Source of the DNA: Segatella copri
GTDB taxonomy: Bacteria; Bacteroidota; Bacteroidia; Bacteroidales; Bacteroidaceae
Length of the DNA: 64,000 bases
Direction of reading: 5' to 3'
Assembly: GCF_019249795.2 (NCBI RefSeq)
Contig: NZ_CP156891.1
Coordinates: forward strand, 2,268,501-2,332,500
The notes beneath the pieces are model-generated. The model saw only the letters and a list, made by a program, of their open reading frames with translations, was not told the origin of the DNA and did not search any database. Below, piece by piece: positions 8,867 through 16,796 of this stretch. How positions within the stretch are numbered: position 1 is the first letter of the stretch; each line of letters begins with the position of its first letter. The translations under genes and the position numbers were made by a program.

Positions 8867-9805
8867 ATGAATACAATACATTATAATGATATCGTGCAGT
8901 TGCCGCCTTGTGTGGCAACCATCGGTTTCTTCGATGGGGTGCATCGGGGACATCAGTTCCTGATTCATCATCTCGTAGAGACGGCACGAAAGGAAGGCTT
9001 GCAATCCACCGTCATCACCTTCGATGCGCATCCCCGCAAGGTATTGCAGGCAGATTATCAGCCAGAGATGCTGAGCACACTCGACTCCAAGCTGCTGCTG
9101 CTTTCGAAGACGGAAGTGGATAATGCTGTGGTGCTGCATTTCGACAAGGCGATGGCTGCCATGTCGGCAAGAGAGTTTATGCAGCAGGTGCTCCACGACC
9201 ATCTCAACGTAAGGAAACTCTTCATCGGCTACGACCATCGCTTCGGTCACAACCGCGAGGAGACTTTCGAAGATTACGTGCGCTACGGCAGGGAGATGGG
9301 CATCGAGGTAATCAGGAACGAAGCTTTCCAGATAGACGGCATCAATATCTCTTCTTCCGTCATCCGCTCTTTCCTGAAAGAGGGAGAAGTGGAGATGGCA
9401 GCCCGGTGCCTCGGTTTCCCTTATACCCTCATCGGAAAGGTGGTGAACGGATATCACGAAGGCAGAAAGCTCGGCTTCCCTACAGCCAATCTCGACATCT
9501 CTCACTTTGGACAGCTGATTCCTGCCCCTGGTGTCTATGCCGTAAGGGTAAGACTGGAGAATACGGTGGTATGGAAACGGGGAATGATGAATGTGGGCAA
9601 TCGCCCAACCTTCAATGGCAGACAACTGACGCTAGAGACGCACATCTTCAATTTCGACGGGGATATTTATGACCAGCTCTTGCTCGTAAGCTTCGTGAAG
9701 CGAATAAGGGGCGAACAGAAGTTTGACAGTCCCGAGGAGTTGGCGGCGCAGCTGAAAGAGGATGAGCAGACCGTGCTGGATCTCTTTGAAAAGGAAGCGG
9801 AATGA
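8867..9805 (+). CDS. ribF: Bifunctional riboflavin kinase / FAD synthetase
   Basis: RibF phosphorylates riboflavin to FMN and adenylates FMN to FAD in the cytoplasm. The N-terminal nucleotidyltransferase domain shows GFFDGVHRGH (about residues 20-29), and the C-terminal flavokinase domain shows GRKLGFPTANL (about 198-210). The length, 312 residues, is normal for the family. An in-frame ATG at 8849 would add six residues; 8867 is preferred because family members begin close to this point, but neither has a clear ribosome binding site. It sits between the Ca2+ ATPase and a CPBP protease and may share a transcript with them. Confidence 0.93.
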   Translation: MNTIHYNDIVQLPPCVATIGFFDGVHRGHQFLIHHLVETARKEGLQSTVITFDAHPRKVLQADYQPEMLSTLDSKLLLLSKTEVDNAVVLHFDKAMAAMSAREFMQQVLHDHLNVRKLFIGYDHRFGHNREETFEDYVRYGREMGIEVIRNEAFQIDGINISSSVIRSFLKEGEVEMAARCLGFPYTLIGKVVNGYHEGRKLGFPTANLDISHFGQLIPAPGVYAVRVRLENTVVWKRGMMNVGNRPTFNGRQLTLETHIFNFDGDIYDQLLLVSFVKRIRGEQKFDSPEELAAQLKEDEQTVLDLFEKEAE

Positions 9806-9818
9806 TAGCGAGAATGCT

Positions 9819-9847
9819 ATTAACTATAAACGATTAATTATAAACAG
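9819..9847. repeat. 7-bp-period A/T-rich tract
   Basis: TTAACTA, TAAACGA, TTAATTA, TAAACAG follow one another between ribF and the CPBP gene. Similar seven-base tracts recur at 13398, 14203, 34257 and 43773. Confidence 0.5.
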
Positions 9848-9855
9848 TAAAAGCA

Positions 9856-10689
9856 ATGGCAAAGATTAATTTAAAGAGAGGTTTGACGGATATCGTCCTC
9901 TACCTGATTATATTTATAGTAGTACAGATTATCGTGATGTATGCTGGCGTAGGAATCTGGGCGGGCATTAAGGGCGAAGGTTACCAGGCAACGCTCCTGG
10001 CTATCAGTTCGGGCAGCAATCCTATCCTGACGGCGCTTACCTCAGCGTTCAGCAACGTTATCACCCTCGTCATCTTCCTGAAGACGAAGTGGACACCGCT
10101 GACCCGCGATTATCTGCTTTCCAAGCCTTGGGCAACGCTTCTCTGGGTGGCATTGTTCGCCCTGGGAACCATCATTCCTCTGGAGTTCATATATGAGCAG
10201 ATAGGCATCGAGATGGACGAGAATACCGAGCAGATATTCGCATCGCTCATGAAGGAGCCTTGGGGTTATGTGGCTATCGGCATTCTGGCGCCTTTTGCTG
10301 AGGAGGTTGTGTTCCGTGGAGCCGTTCTCCGCACCCTGCTGGGTCTTATGAGCAAGAAGAACCATTGGGTAGCCATCATGATTTCGGCTGCCATCTTCGG
10401 TCTGGTTCACGCCAACGTAGCGCAGTTTGTCAATGCCCTCCTGCTGGGCTTACTCCTGGGTTGGATGTATTATCGCACCAAGAGTCTTGTTCCGGGCATC
10501 CTGCTCCACTGGGTGAATAATACGATGGCGTATGTCCTGTCCAATATCATGCCTCAGAGCGATGGCAAGCTCATCGACCTCTTCCATGGCGATGAGAAAA
10601 CCATGTATTATGCCATAGGCTTCTCTCTCTGCATCATGATTCCAAGCTTCATACAGCTGGTTATCAGATTAAAGAAGGTGAAGGCTTAA
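9856..10689 (+). CDS. CPBP family intramembrane metalloprotease
   Basis: This 277-residue polytopic inner-membrane protein carries the CPBP (Rce1/abortive infection-like) signature: EEVVFRG (149-155), FGLVHAN (181-187) and HWVNN (218-222). These supply the glutamates and histidines proposed to form the metalloprotease site. About seven hydrophobic segments can be seen, starting at residues 12-32. Bacterial members often act in bacteriocin immunity or protein processing, but the substrate here cannot be told from sequence. It ends in a strong terminator at 10707-10736, so it probably closes the ATPase-ribF-CPBP block. Confidence 0.88.
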   Translation: MAKINLKRGLTDIVLYLIIFIVVQIIVMYAGVGIWAGIKGEGYQATLLAISSGSNPILTALTSAFSNVITLVIFLKTKWTPLTRDYLLSKPWATLLWVALFALGTIIPLEFIYEQIGIEMDENTEQIFASLMKEPWGYVAIGILAPFAEEVVFRGAVLRTLLGLMSKKNHWVAIMISAAIFGLVHANVAQFVNALLLGLLLGWMYYRTKSLVPGILLHWVNNTMAYVLSNIMPQSDGKLIDLFHGDEKTMYYAIGFSLCIMIPSFIQLVIRLKKVKA

Positions 10690-10706
10690 GAGATAAATAA
10701 ACGAGT

Positions 10707-10736
10707 AAAAAGGTTACCTGGATGGGTAACCTTTTT
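10707..10736 (+). terminator. Terminator of the CPBP gene
   Basis: AAAAAGGTTACC pairs with GGTAACCTTTTTT around a 6-base loop, with a T-run, 17 bases past the CPBP stop. Confidence 0.85.
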
Positions 10737-10769
10737 TCAGATATATAACCGGATAGATAAGTAGATTTT

Positions 10770-11649
10770 ATGAAGATTATAGAAAGCAGTATCATAGGAA
10801 AGAAGAGCCCTGAGGCTTGTGAGGATGGAATGGTAGTTACCGATGATTTCATCGCTGTGATTGATGGCAGTACGAGCAAGACGCCGAAGCATCTCAATCC
10901 TGATATGAAGAACGGAAGATATGCCATGATGCTTATCTCGGAGTATATCTGGGAGGAACTGAAGGCGGATGCCTCGGTAGATGATTTCTGTCAGGGCGTA
11001 ACGGCGTATATATATAATAAGGTGTATGAAAAGCTTGGGGTGGAAGAGCGGTTGAAGGAGCATCCGGAAGAGCGGCTTACCGCCTCGGCTATCCTTTATA
11101 GCCGAACAAGGAATGAAGTATGGATGGTGGGCGATTGCCAGGCAATCATCGATGGCAAGCTTTATGAGAACGGCAAGCCTTATGAGCAGGAGATTGCCAG
11201 AAAGAGGGTAGAACTGATAGAGCAGGGCCTTTCGCCTGCTGAGGCTAGAAAGCAGATAGAGCCATTGCTTATCAAGGCGATGCTTTCGGGGCAGAACCAG
11301 ACCTATACGGTTATTGATGGATTTCCTATCTATCGGGAGGGAGTGAAGGTTGTCTCTGTTTCAGCTTCTAGTTCTGTTCAGGATTCTGTTCCAGCATCAG
11401 ATTCAGTCCCTTGCTCTGACTCCGCTTTCTGCATCAGATACAATTCCATCTTCTTCCTCCGAGATTGTATTGGCGAGCGATGGATATCCGTTCCTGAAGC
11501 CAACCTTGGCAGCGAGCGAGGCGGCATTGGCAGAGCAGATAGCCAACGACCCTCAGAACATCCGTTCCTTTATCGCCACCAAGGGCATCGTAGAGGGCAA
11601 TAAGAGCTTTGATGATAGAACTTATATTCGATTTGTTTATTGCCAGTAA
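10770..11649 (+). pseudogene. PP2C-like protein phosphatase gene with a +1 frameshift
   Basis: The first frame gives a PP2C-type start: IDGSTSK (about 31-37) and VGDCQ (120-124). The matching C-terminal part, with ASDGYPFL and a closing segment containing GNKSFDDR and YIRF, lies one frame over and ends at 11649. The original frame runs out of homology near 11430 and stops at 11603. The switch falls in a Ser/Asp-rich stretch (11345-11460). Skipping one T of the TTT at 11426-11428 joins SDSA to SASDTIP and restores an intact protein of about 292 residues. It could be a true inactivating mutation, a sequencing error or slippage. If intact it would remove phosphate from Ser/Thr residues. A 21-bp inverted repeat overlaps the stop. 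Confidence 0.7.
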
Positions 11650-11685
11650 ATAAAAAACCGCAGATTTATTTATTGGCAATAAACA
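11634..11685. repeat. 21-bp inverted repeat over the PP2C stop codon
   Basis: Arms 11634-11654 and 11665-11685 match at 20 of 21 positions around a 10-base loop. Each contains TGTTTATTGCCA or its complement. The left arm encodes the last residues of the PP2C-like protein. It may act as a terminator, but there is no clean T-run. Confidence 0.6.
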
Positions 11686-11834
11686 AAAATGGCTGATTTC
11701 GCCAGAAAAAAATAACAAGTAATGGCAAGGATTTCTATCCGGCAAGCGATGTATTCCCAAAAAGAAAACGATGACTTCTGCACCGAGAAACGGTGAGTTC
11801 TGGAGGAGAAAACTATGTTAACAAAAGGGGCAAA

Positions 11835-11982
11835 GGGTTAACAGGTTAACAGTTAACAGCTGTTTTTTGCATCCTCCCCCTCTCCCATACCTTATATTAT
11901 ATATAAATATATATACTTATTATTATATGTGAGTGGGGGGAAGTATACATTCTGGGCTGTTAACTGTTAACTCTGTTAACCC
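11835..11982. repeat. GTTAAC-rich inverted repeat with A/T core
   Basis: The left arm (11835-11860) and right arm (11956-11982) are reverse complements apart from one inserted T. Each carries three GTTAAC hexamers, two of them spaced 7 bp apart. The 95-bp interior has a C-rich stretch facing a G-rich stretch and an ATATATA core, so a large cruciform is possible. Confidence 0.65.
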
Positions 11983-12135
11983 CCATCTGGAAAAATAACC
12001 TCTCAAACGCTCCTTCTTAAACAGGTTAAGTGTCTTATATTGAGGTAAGTAAGAGTCATCAATGATGACCGGAAGGAGACTTAAATGAAGCTTCGCAGTA
12101 GCAATAAATTGAGCCACTTGTGTATCCTTTATCAT
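11923..12135 (-). CDS. Possible small protein or gene remnant, 70 residues
   Basis: An uninterrupted minus-strand frame starts at ATG 12135. Its residues 1-55 have protein-like composition (LSLLPVIIDDSYLPQYKTL). The last 20 residues are encoded by the GTTAAC repeat arm, which suggests a truncated N-terminal fragment reading into a repeat. No promoter or ribosome binding site is seen. I do not recognise the family. Confidence 0.3.
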   Translation of the reverse strand: MIKDTQVAQFIATAKLHLSLLPVIIDDSYLPQYKTLNLFKKERLRGYFSRWGLTELTVNSPECILPPTHI

Positions 12136-12166
12136 ACGCTTGCGTGCAAAATATATAAAATAAGTA

Positions 12167-12194
12167 AGGGCTGCCAGTACATCCTGGCAGCCCT
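12167..12194 (-). terminator. Terminator after the anti-sigma-like gene
   Basis: AGGGCTGCCAG pairs with CTGGCAGCCCT around a 6-base loop, about 100 bp past the stop at 12297. The minus-strand tail is TTACTTATTTT. Confidence 0.65.
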
Positions 12195-12296
12195 ATTACG
12201 TTAGTATGTTATGAAAAATTTGAGAGAATTGAAACTTCACAGCTTCAGAATTGTTTTACTAAACATGATTTTTTATAGAGAAAGCATAGAAATAAT

Positions 12297-12797
12297 CTAC
12301 TTTAATAACGTTGGAGACGTTGTTGGAGTGCTTACCTGATCGATGCCTGTGCGTTGCATAGAATCAACCGAAGCAGAATCTCCCATGGCTACGGACACGC
12401 CCTTGCCACTCTTGATGTATCCTACGTTTTCAACAGAATCAATGTCATTGCTCTGGAAAGGTACCTGAGCAGCATTGCCCAATGTCAGGATGATAGCTAC
12501 CACGGCAGCAGCCTTGAAGAGAGGCTTCAGGCGCTCTGTCAAAGAAATCACCTTTGCCTTGTTAGGCTTCTTGGTATATTCATCTTCAATCATCGCCATC
12601 ATCTTCTGGTCGAAGTCATCACCCAGCGCCTCTTGCTTAGCCTCGCCCATCTCGTAAGAGAAGAGCGCTTGGTATGGCTTCAGCTCGGCAGGCAACTCGT
12701 CCTGGCTGAAGAATGCACGGAGAATCTCCTCTTCTTCGAGAGAAGTCTCGCCCTTCCAGTAGCGATCCAAAAGTTGGTTGATGTACTTATAATCCAT
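12297..12797 (-). CDS. Probable anti-sigma factor, single-pass membrane protein
   Basis: This 166-residue protein overlaps the ECF sigma gene by 11 bp, so the two are translationally coupled. It has a cytoplasmic acidic N-terminal part (about 1-80), one hydrophobic helix (about 94-108, KAAAVVAIILTLGNAA) and a short Ser/Thr-rich tail. That arrangement and position fit an anti-sigma factor that would hold the sigma factor at the membrane. No zinc-binding anti-sigma motif is visible, so the assignment rests on context and topology. Confidence 0.65.
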   Translation of the reverse strand: MDYKYINQLLDRYWKGETSLEEEEILRAFFSQDELPAELKPYQALFSYEMGEAKQEALGDDFDQKMMAMIEDEYTKKPNKAKVISLTERLKPLFKAAAVVAIILTLGNAAQVPFQSNDIDSVENVGYIKSGKGVSVAMGDSASVDSMQRTGIDQVSTPTTSPTLLK

Positions 12798-13302
12798 ATC
12801 TGTCGAATTGTTGAAATCTTTGTTTGACTGTTTGACGAGCCCTGAAGATGTTCACCTTTACTTGGTCTTCCGTGATGCAGAGGATGTCTGCTATTTCCTT
12901 GTAGGACTTTCCTTCGATGTCTCGAAGCTGCAGACAGCTGCGCTGCTTTTCAGGCAACTCGTCGATAATATTCCTTACGATGTCCAGTTTGTCTTTCTGA
13001 ATCATCCTTTCTGAGGGGGTAGAAGTGTTTTCGTCTAACCTTTCTGTATTCTGCTCTTCCAGCGAATCATTCTGATTTTCCATCTTCTTGATGCGGTCGA
13101 GCGAGAGGTTGCGAGCGATGGTGAGGCTGTATGCCTCGATGGAGTCAAGCTCCAGCCATCTGTCGCGGGCGTTCCAGACTTTAATCAGCGTATCCTGCAC
13201 AACGTCTTCCGCTTCCTCCCGGTTGAGAGTAATGCGAAGGGCCAGCCTGAAGAGTTTGTTCTTCAGCGGCAAAACATCGTTCTGGAAACTGATTTCTTTC
13301 AT
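12787..13302 (-). CDS. ECF (sigma-70 family) RNA polymerase sigma factor
   Basis: This 171-residue protein has the two-domain ECF layout. Region 2 contains AEDVVQDTLIKVW (about 31-43), which binds core polymerase and the promoter -10 side. Region 4 contains LPEKQRSCLQLRDIEGKSY and a helix-turn-helix (about 118-160). The closing segment VKVNIFRARQ is typical of the family. It overlaps the membrane protein gene downstream by 11 bp, as is usual for sigma/anti-sigma pairs. The target regulon cannot be deduced here. Confidence 0.93.
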   Translation of the reverse strand: MKEISFQNDVLPLKNKLFRLALRITLNREEAEDVVQDTLIKVWNARDRWLELDSIEAYSLTIARNLSLDRIKKMENQNDSLEEQNTERLDENTSTPSERMIQKDKLDIVRNIIDELPEKQRSCLQLRDIEGKSYKEIADILCITEDQVKVNIFRARQTVKQRFQQFDRYGL

Positions 13303-13397
13303 CCCTCTATAATTAATGACGACTATGCTATAAGAAAGTTACAACCAATCTTAATTTATTTCTATTTTTAACTCTTGTTAAGAAAAAAGGTGATGAA

Positions 13398-13425
13398 TTC
13401 TTCACTCTTCACTCTTCGTTCTTCA
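13398..13425. repeat. 7-bp-period tract starting at the argB stop
   Basis: On the minus strand four units of the type GTGAAGA follow each other, and the argB TGA stop is part of the first. A near copy lies directly after infB at 34257-34290. Confidence 0.6.
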
Positions 13426-14193
13426 CTTAATCACCGTTCCGTGCTTTCCGTCGATGGCGGTAGCAAGGGTGATAATCACCTCTTTCACACCAGCATCGAT
13501 GGCTGCAAGCGCATTCTCCAACTTAGGAATCATGCCGCCTGCCACGGTACCATCTGCTTTATATCTCTCAAAATCGGCATGGGTAATCACTGGAATCACG
13601 CTGTCGTCATCCTTAGGATTACTGAGCACGCCTTTCTTTTCAAAACTATATATCAATGTCACATCGTAGTAAGGAGCCAGAGCCTTGGCAGTCTCGCTGG
13701 CTATGGTGTCGGCATTGGTGTTGAGGATGTTGCCCTTGCCGTCATGGGTCAATGGAGCCATCACTGGAGTAATACCTTCATTAATAAGGGTCTGGAGCAT
13801 CTTGCCGTTGGCACGCTCTACATCGCCCACGAATCCGAAGTCGATACCGTCCTTCAACGGACGCTTGTGACTGTGGATTACGTCCATATCAGCACCGGTC
13901 AGACCGAGAGCATTCACACCGTTAGCCTGGAGCTTGGCAACCAGGTTCTTGTTGACCAGACCGCCATAAACCATTGTTACCACTTCCAGCATGTCTGCAT
14001 CAGTGATGCGGCGGCCGTTCACCATCTTGCTCTCGATGCCGAGGGCTGCGGCTACCTTAGTGGCACGGCGGCCACCGCCATGTACCAATACTTTCTTGCC
14101 AGGAATGGCTGCGAAATCCTTCAAGAGCTGTGCCAGCTGCTCGCTGTCTTCAACGATGGCACCGCCTACCTTTACTACTGTTACTTTTTCCAT
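13423..14193 (-). CDS. argB: Acetylglutamate kinase
   Basis: ArgB phosphorylates N-acetylglutamate (or N-acetylated equivalents in Bacteroidales) in arginine biosynthesis. The 256-residue protein opens with VTVVKVGGAIV, the amino-acid-kinase glycine loop, followed by HGGGRRATKVAA and a late LENALAAIDAGV segment, all expected for the family. The start at 14193 is preferred because the extra 15 residues upstream are encoded by the A/T-rich 7-bp repeat tract. It lies 81 bp downstream of speA on the same strand, linking arginine synthesis with arginine decarboxylation. Confidence 0.93.
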   Translation of the reverse strand: MEKVTVVKVGGAIVEDSEQLAQLLKDFAAIPGKKVLVHGGGRRATKVAAALGIESKMVNGRRITDADMLEVVTMVYGGLVNKNLVAKLQANGVNALGLTGADMDVIHSHKRPLKDGIDFGFVGDVERANGKMLQTLINEGITPVMAPLTHDGKGNILNTNADTIASETAKALAPYYDVTLIYSFEKKGVLSNPKDDDSVIPVITHADFERYKADGTVAGGMIPKLENALAAIDAGVKEVIITLATAIDGKHGTVIK

Positions 14194-14202
14194 CTTTAAG
14201 TT

Positions 14203-14272
14203 TAGTTTATAGTTTATAGTTAATAGTTTATAGGGCAATCTTGCTGTAAACTATTAACTATCAACTGTTAAT
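14203..14272. repeat. Inverted pair of 7-bp-period tracts between speA and argB
   Basis: Left tract (14203-14232) repeats TTTATAG or TTAATAG, and the right tract (14247-14272) repeats AACTATT-type units. The segments 14212-14230 and 14247-14265 pair at 18 of 19 positions, so they could form a long A/T hairpin. Confidence 0.6.
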
Positions 14273-14274
14273 TC

Positions 14275-16167
14275 TTACTGAAGATATGTGTATCCGAAGA
14301 GACCATTTCTATAGGTGCCCAGGAATTCCTTGCCCTCATCGAGCGAAATCTTACCTTCCTTCACACTCTTGGTTACCCACTGCTCCAACTGGCGGACGAG
14401 TTTCTTCGGATTGTACTGTACGTAATCCAATACCTCCTCTACGGTCTCGCCATCGAATATCTGGTCGATGCTATATTTGCCGTCCTTTACAGAGATGTGG
14501 GCAGCATTGGTGTCGCCGAAGAGATTGTGCATGTCGCCCAGAATCTCCTGATAGGCACCAACGAGGAATACACCGAGATAATATGGTTCGTTCTTCTTCA
14601 ATGGATGAAGAGGAAGAACGTTGCCGATATGTCCGTCGGTAACGAAGTTGGCAATCTTTCCATCGCTGTCGCAGGTGATGTCCTGCAAGGTAGCGTTGCG
14701 GGTAGGACGCTCGTTCAGGCGCTGGATAGGCATGATAGGGAAGAGCTGGTCGATAGCCCAACTGTCTGGCAGGCTCTGGAACAGAGAGAAGTTGCAGAAA
14801 TACTTGTCGGCAAGAATCTTATCCAATCCTCTGAGTTCTTCTGGTACATGCTTCATGTGCTTGGCAAGATTGTTGATCTCGTGGCACACGCTCCAGTACA
14901 TTGCCTCAATCTCTGCACGGGTCTTCAGATCTACGATGCCGTGAGAGAAAAGCTGCAATGCCTCTTCGCGAATCTGCTCGGCATCATGCCAGTCTTCCAG
15001 CATGTTGCGAGGATTCAGGTTGTCCCATATTTCATAAAGATCCTTCACCAGCTGGTGGTCAGTCTCCTTCGCCTCAAACTCCTCTGGCATTTCTGGCAGG
15101 GAAGCTGTCTCCAAGACATCGATAACCAAGACTGAGTGATGGGCAGAGAGCGAACGGCCGCTCTCGGTGATGAGGTTAGGGTGCTCGATATTGTTCTTAT
15201 TGGCTGCATCTACGAATGTATAGACACAGTCGTTCACATACTCCTGGATAGAGTAGTTTACGGAACTCTCGCTGCTTGAAGAGCGGGTGCCGTCGTAATC
15301 TACACCGAGTCCGCCACCGCAATCTACGAAATCTACATTGTAGCCCATCTTGTGGAGGCTAATATAGAATTGGGCTGCCTCACGGAGAGCAGTCTGAATG
15401 CGGCGAATCTTGGTAATCTGACTTCCGATATGGAAGTGGATAAGGCGCAGATAGTCGTGGAACCCCATCTCGTCTATCTTCTTGAGGGCTGTGAGCAGTT
15501 CTGCGCTGGTCAAGCCGAACTTAGATGCATCGCCGCCGCTTTCAGCCCATTTGCCTGAGCCTGAAGAAGCCAGTTTGATGCGGATACCGATGTTTGGCTT
15601 TACGTTGAGTTTTTTGGCTACCTTTTCGATGATATCCAGCTCATTGAGCTTTTCTACTACGATAAAGATGCGCTTGCCCATCTTCTGAGCCAGCAAGGCA
15701 AGTTCGATGTAGCTCTCGTCCTTGTAGCCGTTACAGATGATGAGCGAGTCGCTCTGTGCCTGTACGGCGATGACGGCGTGGAGTTCAGGCTTAGAGCCAG
15801 CCTCCAGTCCGAGGTTGAACTTCTTGCCGTGAGAGATAATCTCCTCAACGACCGGCTGCATCTGGTTCACCTTAATAGGATAGATGACAAAGTTTTCTCC
15901 CTTGTATCCATACTCTTCCTTTGCCTTTTGAAAACAGCTGGCTGTTTTCTCGATGCGGTTGTCGAGGATGTCTGGGAAACGGAGCAGTACGGGAGCGTTG
16001 ATGTCGCGTAATGCCAACTCGTCCATGATGTCGCGCAGGTCTATCTGCGTGTTGTCCTTGCATGGAGTTACATAGACATCACCCTTGCCGTTGATGCCAA
16101 AGTAAGAAGTACCCCAACCACAGATGTTGTAGAGCTCCTTCGAGTCTTCAATAGTCCATTTCTTCAT
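14275..16167 (-). CDS. speA: Biosynthetic arginine decarboxylase
   Basis: SpeA converts arginine to agmatine plus CO2, the first step of a polyamine route, using PLP. At 630 residues it has the usual length. The PLP lysine is K99 in VIYPIKVNQ, the barrel contains HFHIGSQ, and the glycine-rich phosphate loop VDCGGGLGVDYDGT is intact. It is a cytoplasmic fold-type III enzyme. It lies upstream of argB and 70 bp downstream of aroK on the same strand; the leader has an A/T element of the ACCTTTATTATATATT type near 16206. Confidence 0.96.
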   Translation of the reverse strand: MKKWTIEDSKELYNICGWGTSYFGINGKGDVYVTPCKDNTQIDLRDIMDELALRDINAPVLLRFPDILDNRIEKTASCFQKAKEEYGYKGENFVIYPIKVNQMQPVVEEIISHGKKFNLGLEAGSKPELHAVIAVQAQSDSLIICNGYKDESYIELALLAQKMGKRIFIVVEKLNELDIIEKVAKKLNVKPNIGIRIKLASSGSGKWAESGGDASKFGLTSAELLTALKKIDEMGFHDYLRLIHFHIGSQITKIRRIQTALREAAQFYISLHKMGYNVDFVDCGGGLGVDYDGTRSSSSESSVNYSIQEYVNDCVYTFVDAANKNNIEHPNLITESGRSLSAHHSVLVIDVLETASLPEMPEEFEAKETDHQLVKDLYEIWDNLNPRNMLEDWHDAEQIREEALQLFSHGIVDLKTRAEIEAMYWSVCHEINNLAKHMKHVPEELRGLDKILADKYFCNFSLFQSLPDSWAIDQLFPIMPIQRLNERPTRNATLQDITCDSDGKIANFVTDGHIGNVLPLHPLKKNEPYYLGVFLVGAYQEILGDMHNLFGDTNAAHISVKDGKYSIDQIFDGETVEEVLDYVQYNPKKLVRQLEQWVTKSVKEGKISLDEGKEFLGTYRNGLFGYTYLQ

Positions 16168-16237
16168 TTTCTAATCTTGCTTGCTGGAAATCAGTTTTGT
16201 TTGTTACCTTTATTATATATTACTTTATTAGATACGG

Positions 16238-16765
16238 CTATATGTTCAGCAGGTCTCTGATCTGTTGAACAATAGCGTTGATTTTATCATAATTGTCCAT
16301 CACGTTGATATCGATGATGTGTTTTGCCTTCTCGTAGTAAGGCTCTCGAAGTTTCAGCTGCTCATGGATAAACTCGTCTACCTCTTCCGGTGTTTTGTTG
16401 AGCAGCAGAGGGCGCACGCCTTTGCCCATCTTCAGATGAGCGTGAAGGGTCTCTGGAGATGCCTTCAGGTAAAACGTTTCGCCAAGTTGGTTCATGTAGT
16501 CCATATTGTCGAAGAAACATGGTGTTCCTCCTCCGCAACTTACCACTACATTTTCAAACTCTGCCACTTCGTGTAGCATATTGTGCTCTATCTTGCGAAA
16601 TCCCTCTTCTCCAACTTCATCGAAGATCTGTTTAACGGTTTTGCGCATTCGGCTCTCGATATACCAGTCGAGATCGTAGAACATAACGCCAAGGTCTTTG
16701 GCGAGGGCTTTGCCGACCGTTGTCTTGCCGGCGCCCATGTATCCTATGATGATGATTGACTTCAT
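16238..16765 (-). CDS. aroK: Shikimate kinase
   Basis: This 175-residue enzyme phosphorylates shikimate at the 3-hydroxyl in the chorismate pathway. It has the P-loop GYMGAGKTTVG (8-18), the shikimate-binding YDLDWYIESR (31-40) and CGGGTP (77-82), and the lid region GKGVRPLL. It is directly downstream of topA with 31 bases between them, so the two are likely cotranscribed. Confidence 0.95.
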   Translation of the reverse strand: MKSIIIIGYMGAGKTTVGKALAKDLGVMFYDLDWYIESRMRKTVKQIFDEVGEEGFRKIEHNMLHEVAEFENVVVSCGGGTPCFFDNMDYMNQLGETFYLKASPETLHAHLKMGKGVRPLLLNKTPEEVDEFIHEQLKLREPYYEKAKHIIDINVMDNYDKINAIVQQIRDLLNI

Positions 16766-16796
16766 TTTCTTCTGTTTCTATGTCAATGAGGCATGT

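Larger units (their letters stand above)
11650..12296. other. Repeat-rich gap, 647 bp
   Basis: No firm gene is present. It holds the right arm of a 21-bp inverted repeat, a larger GTTAAC-rich inverted repeat (11835-11982), an A/T palindromic core (about 11889-11928) and a terminator (12167-12194). One weak minus-strand reading frame (11923-12135) is listed separately. Confidence 0.6.

Noticed and set aside
10738..10769. Riboswitch or promoter before the PP2C-like gene
   Set aside because: Only 32 bases separate it from the previous terminator, and no TAnnTTTG or structured leader is seen.
13375..14199. Open frame of 274 codons opposite argB
   Set aside because: It overlaps argB completely, and the argB frame has all family motifs.
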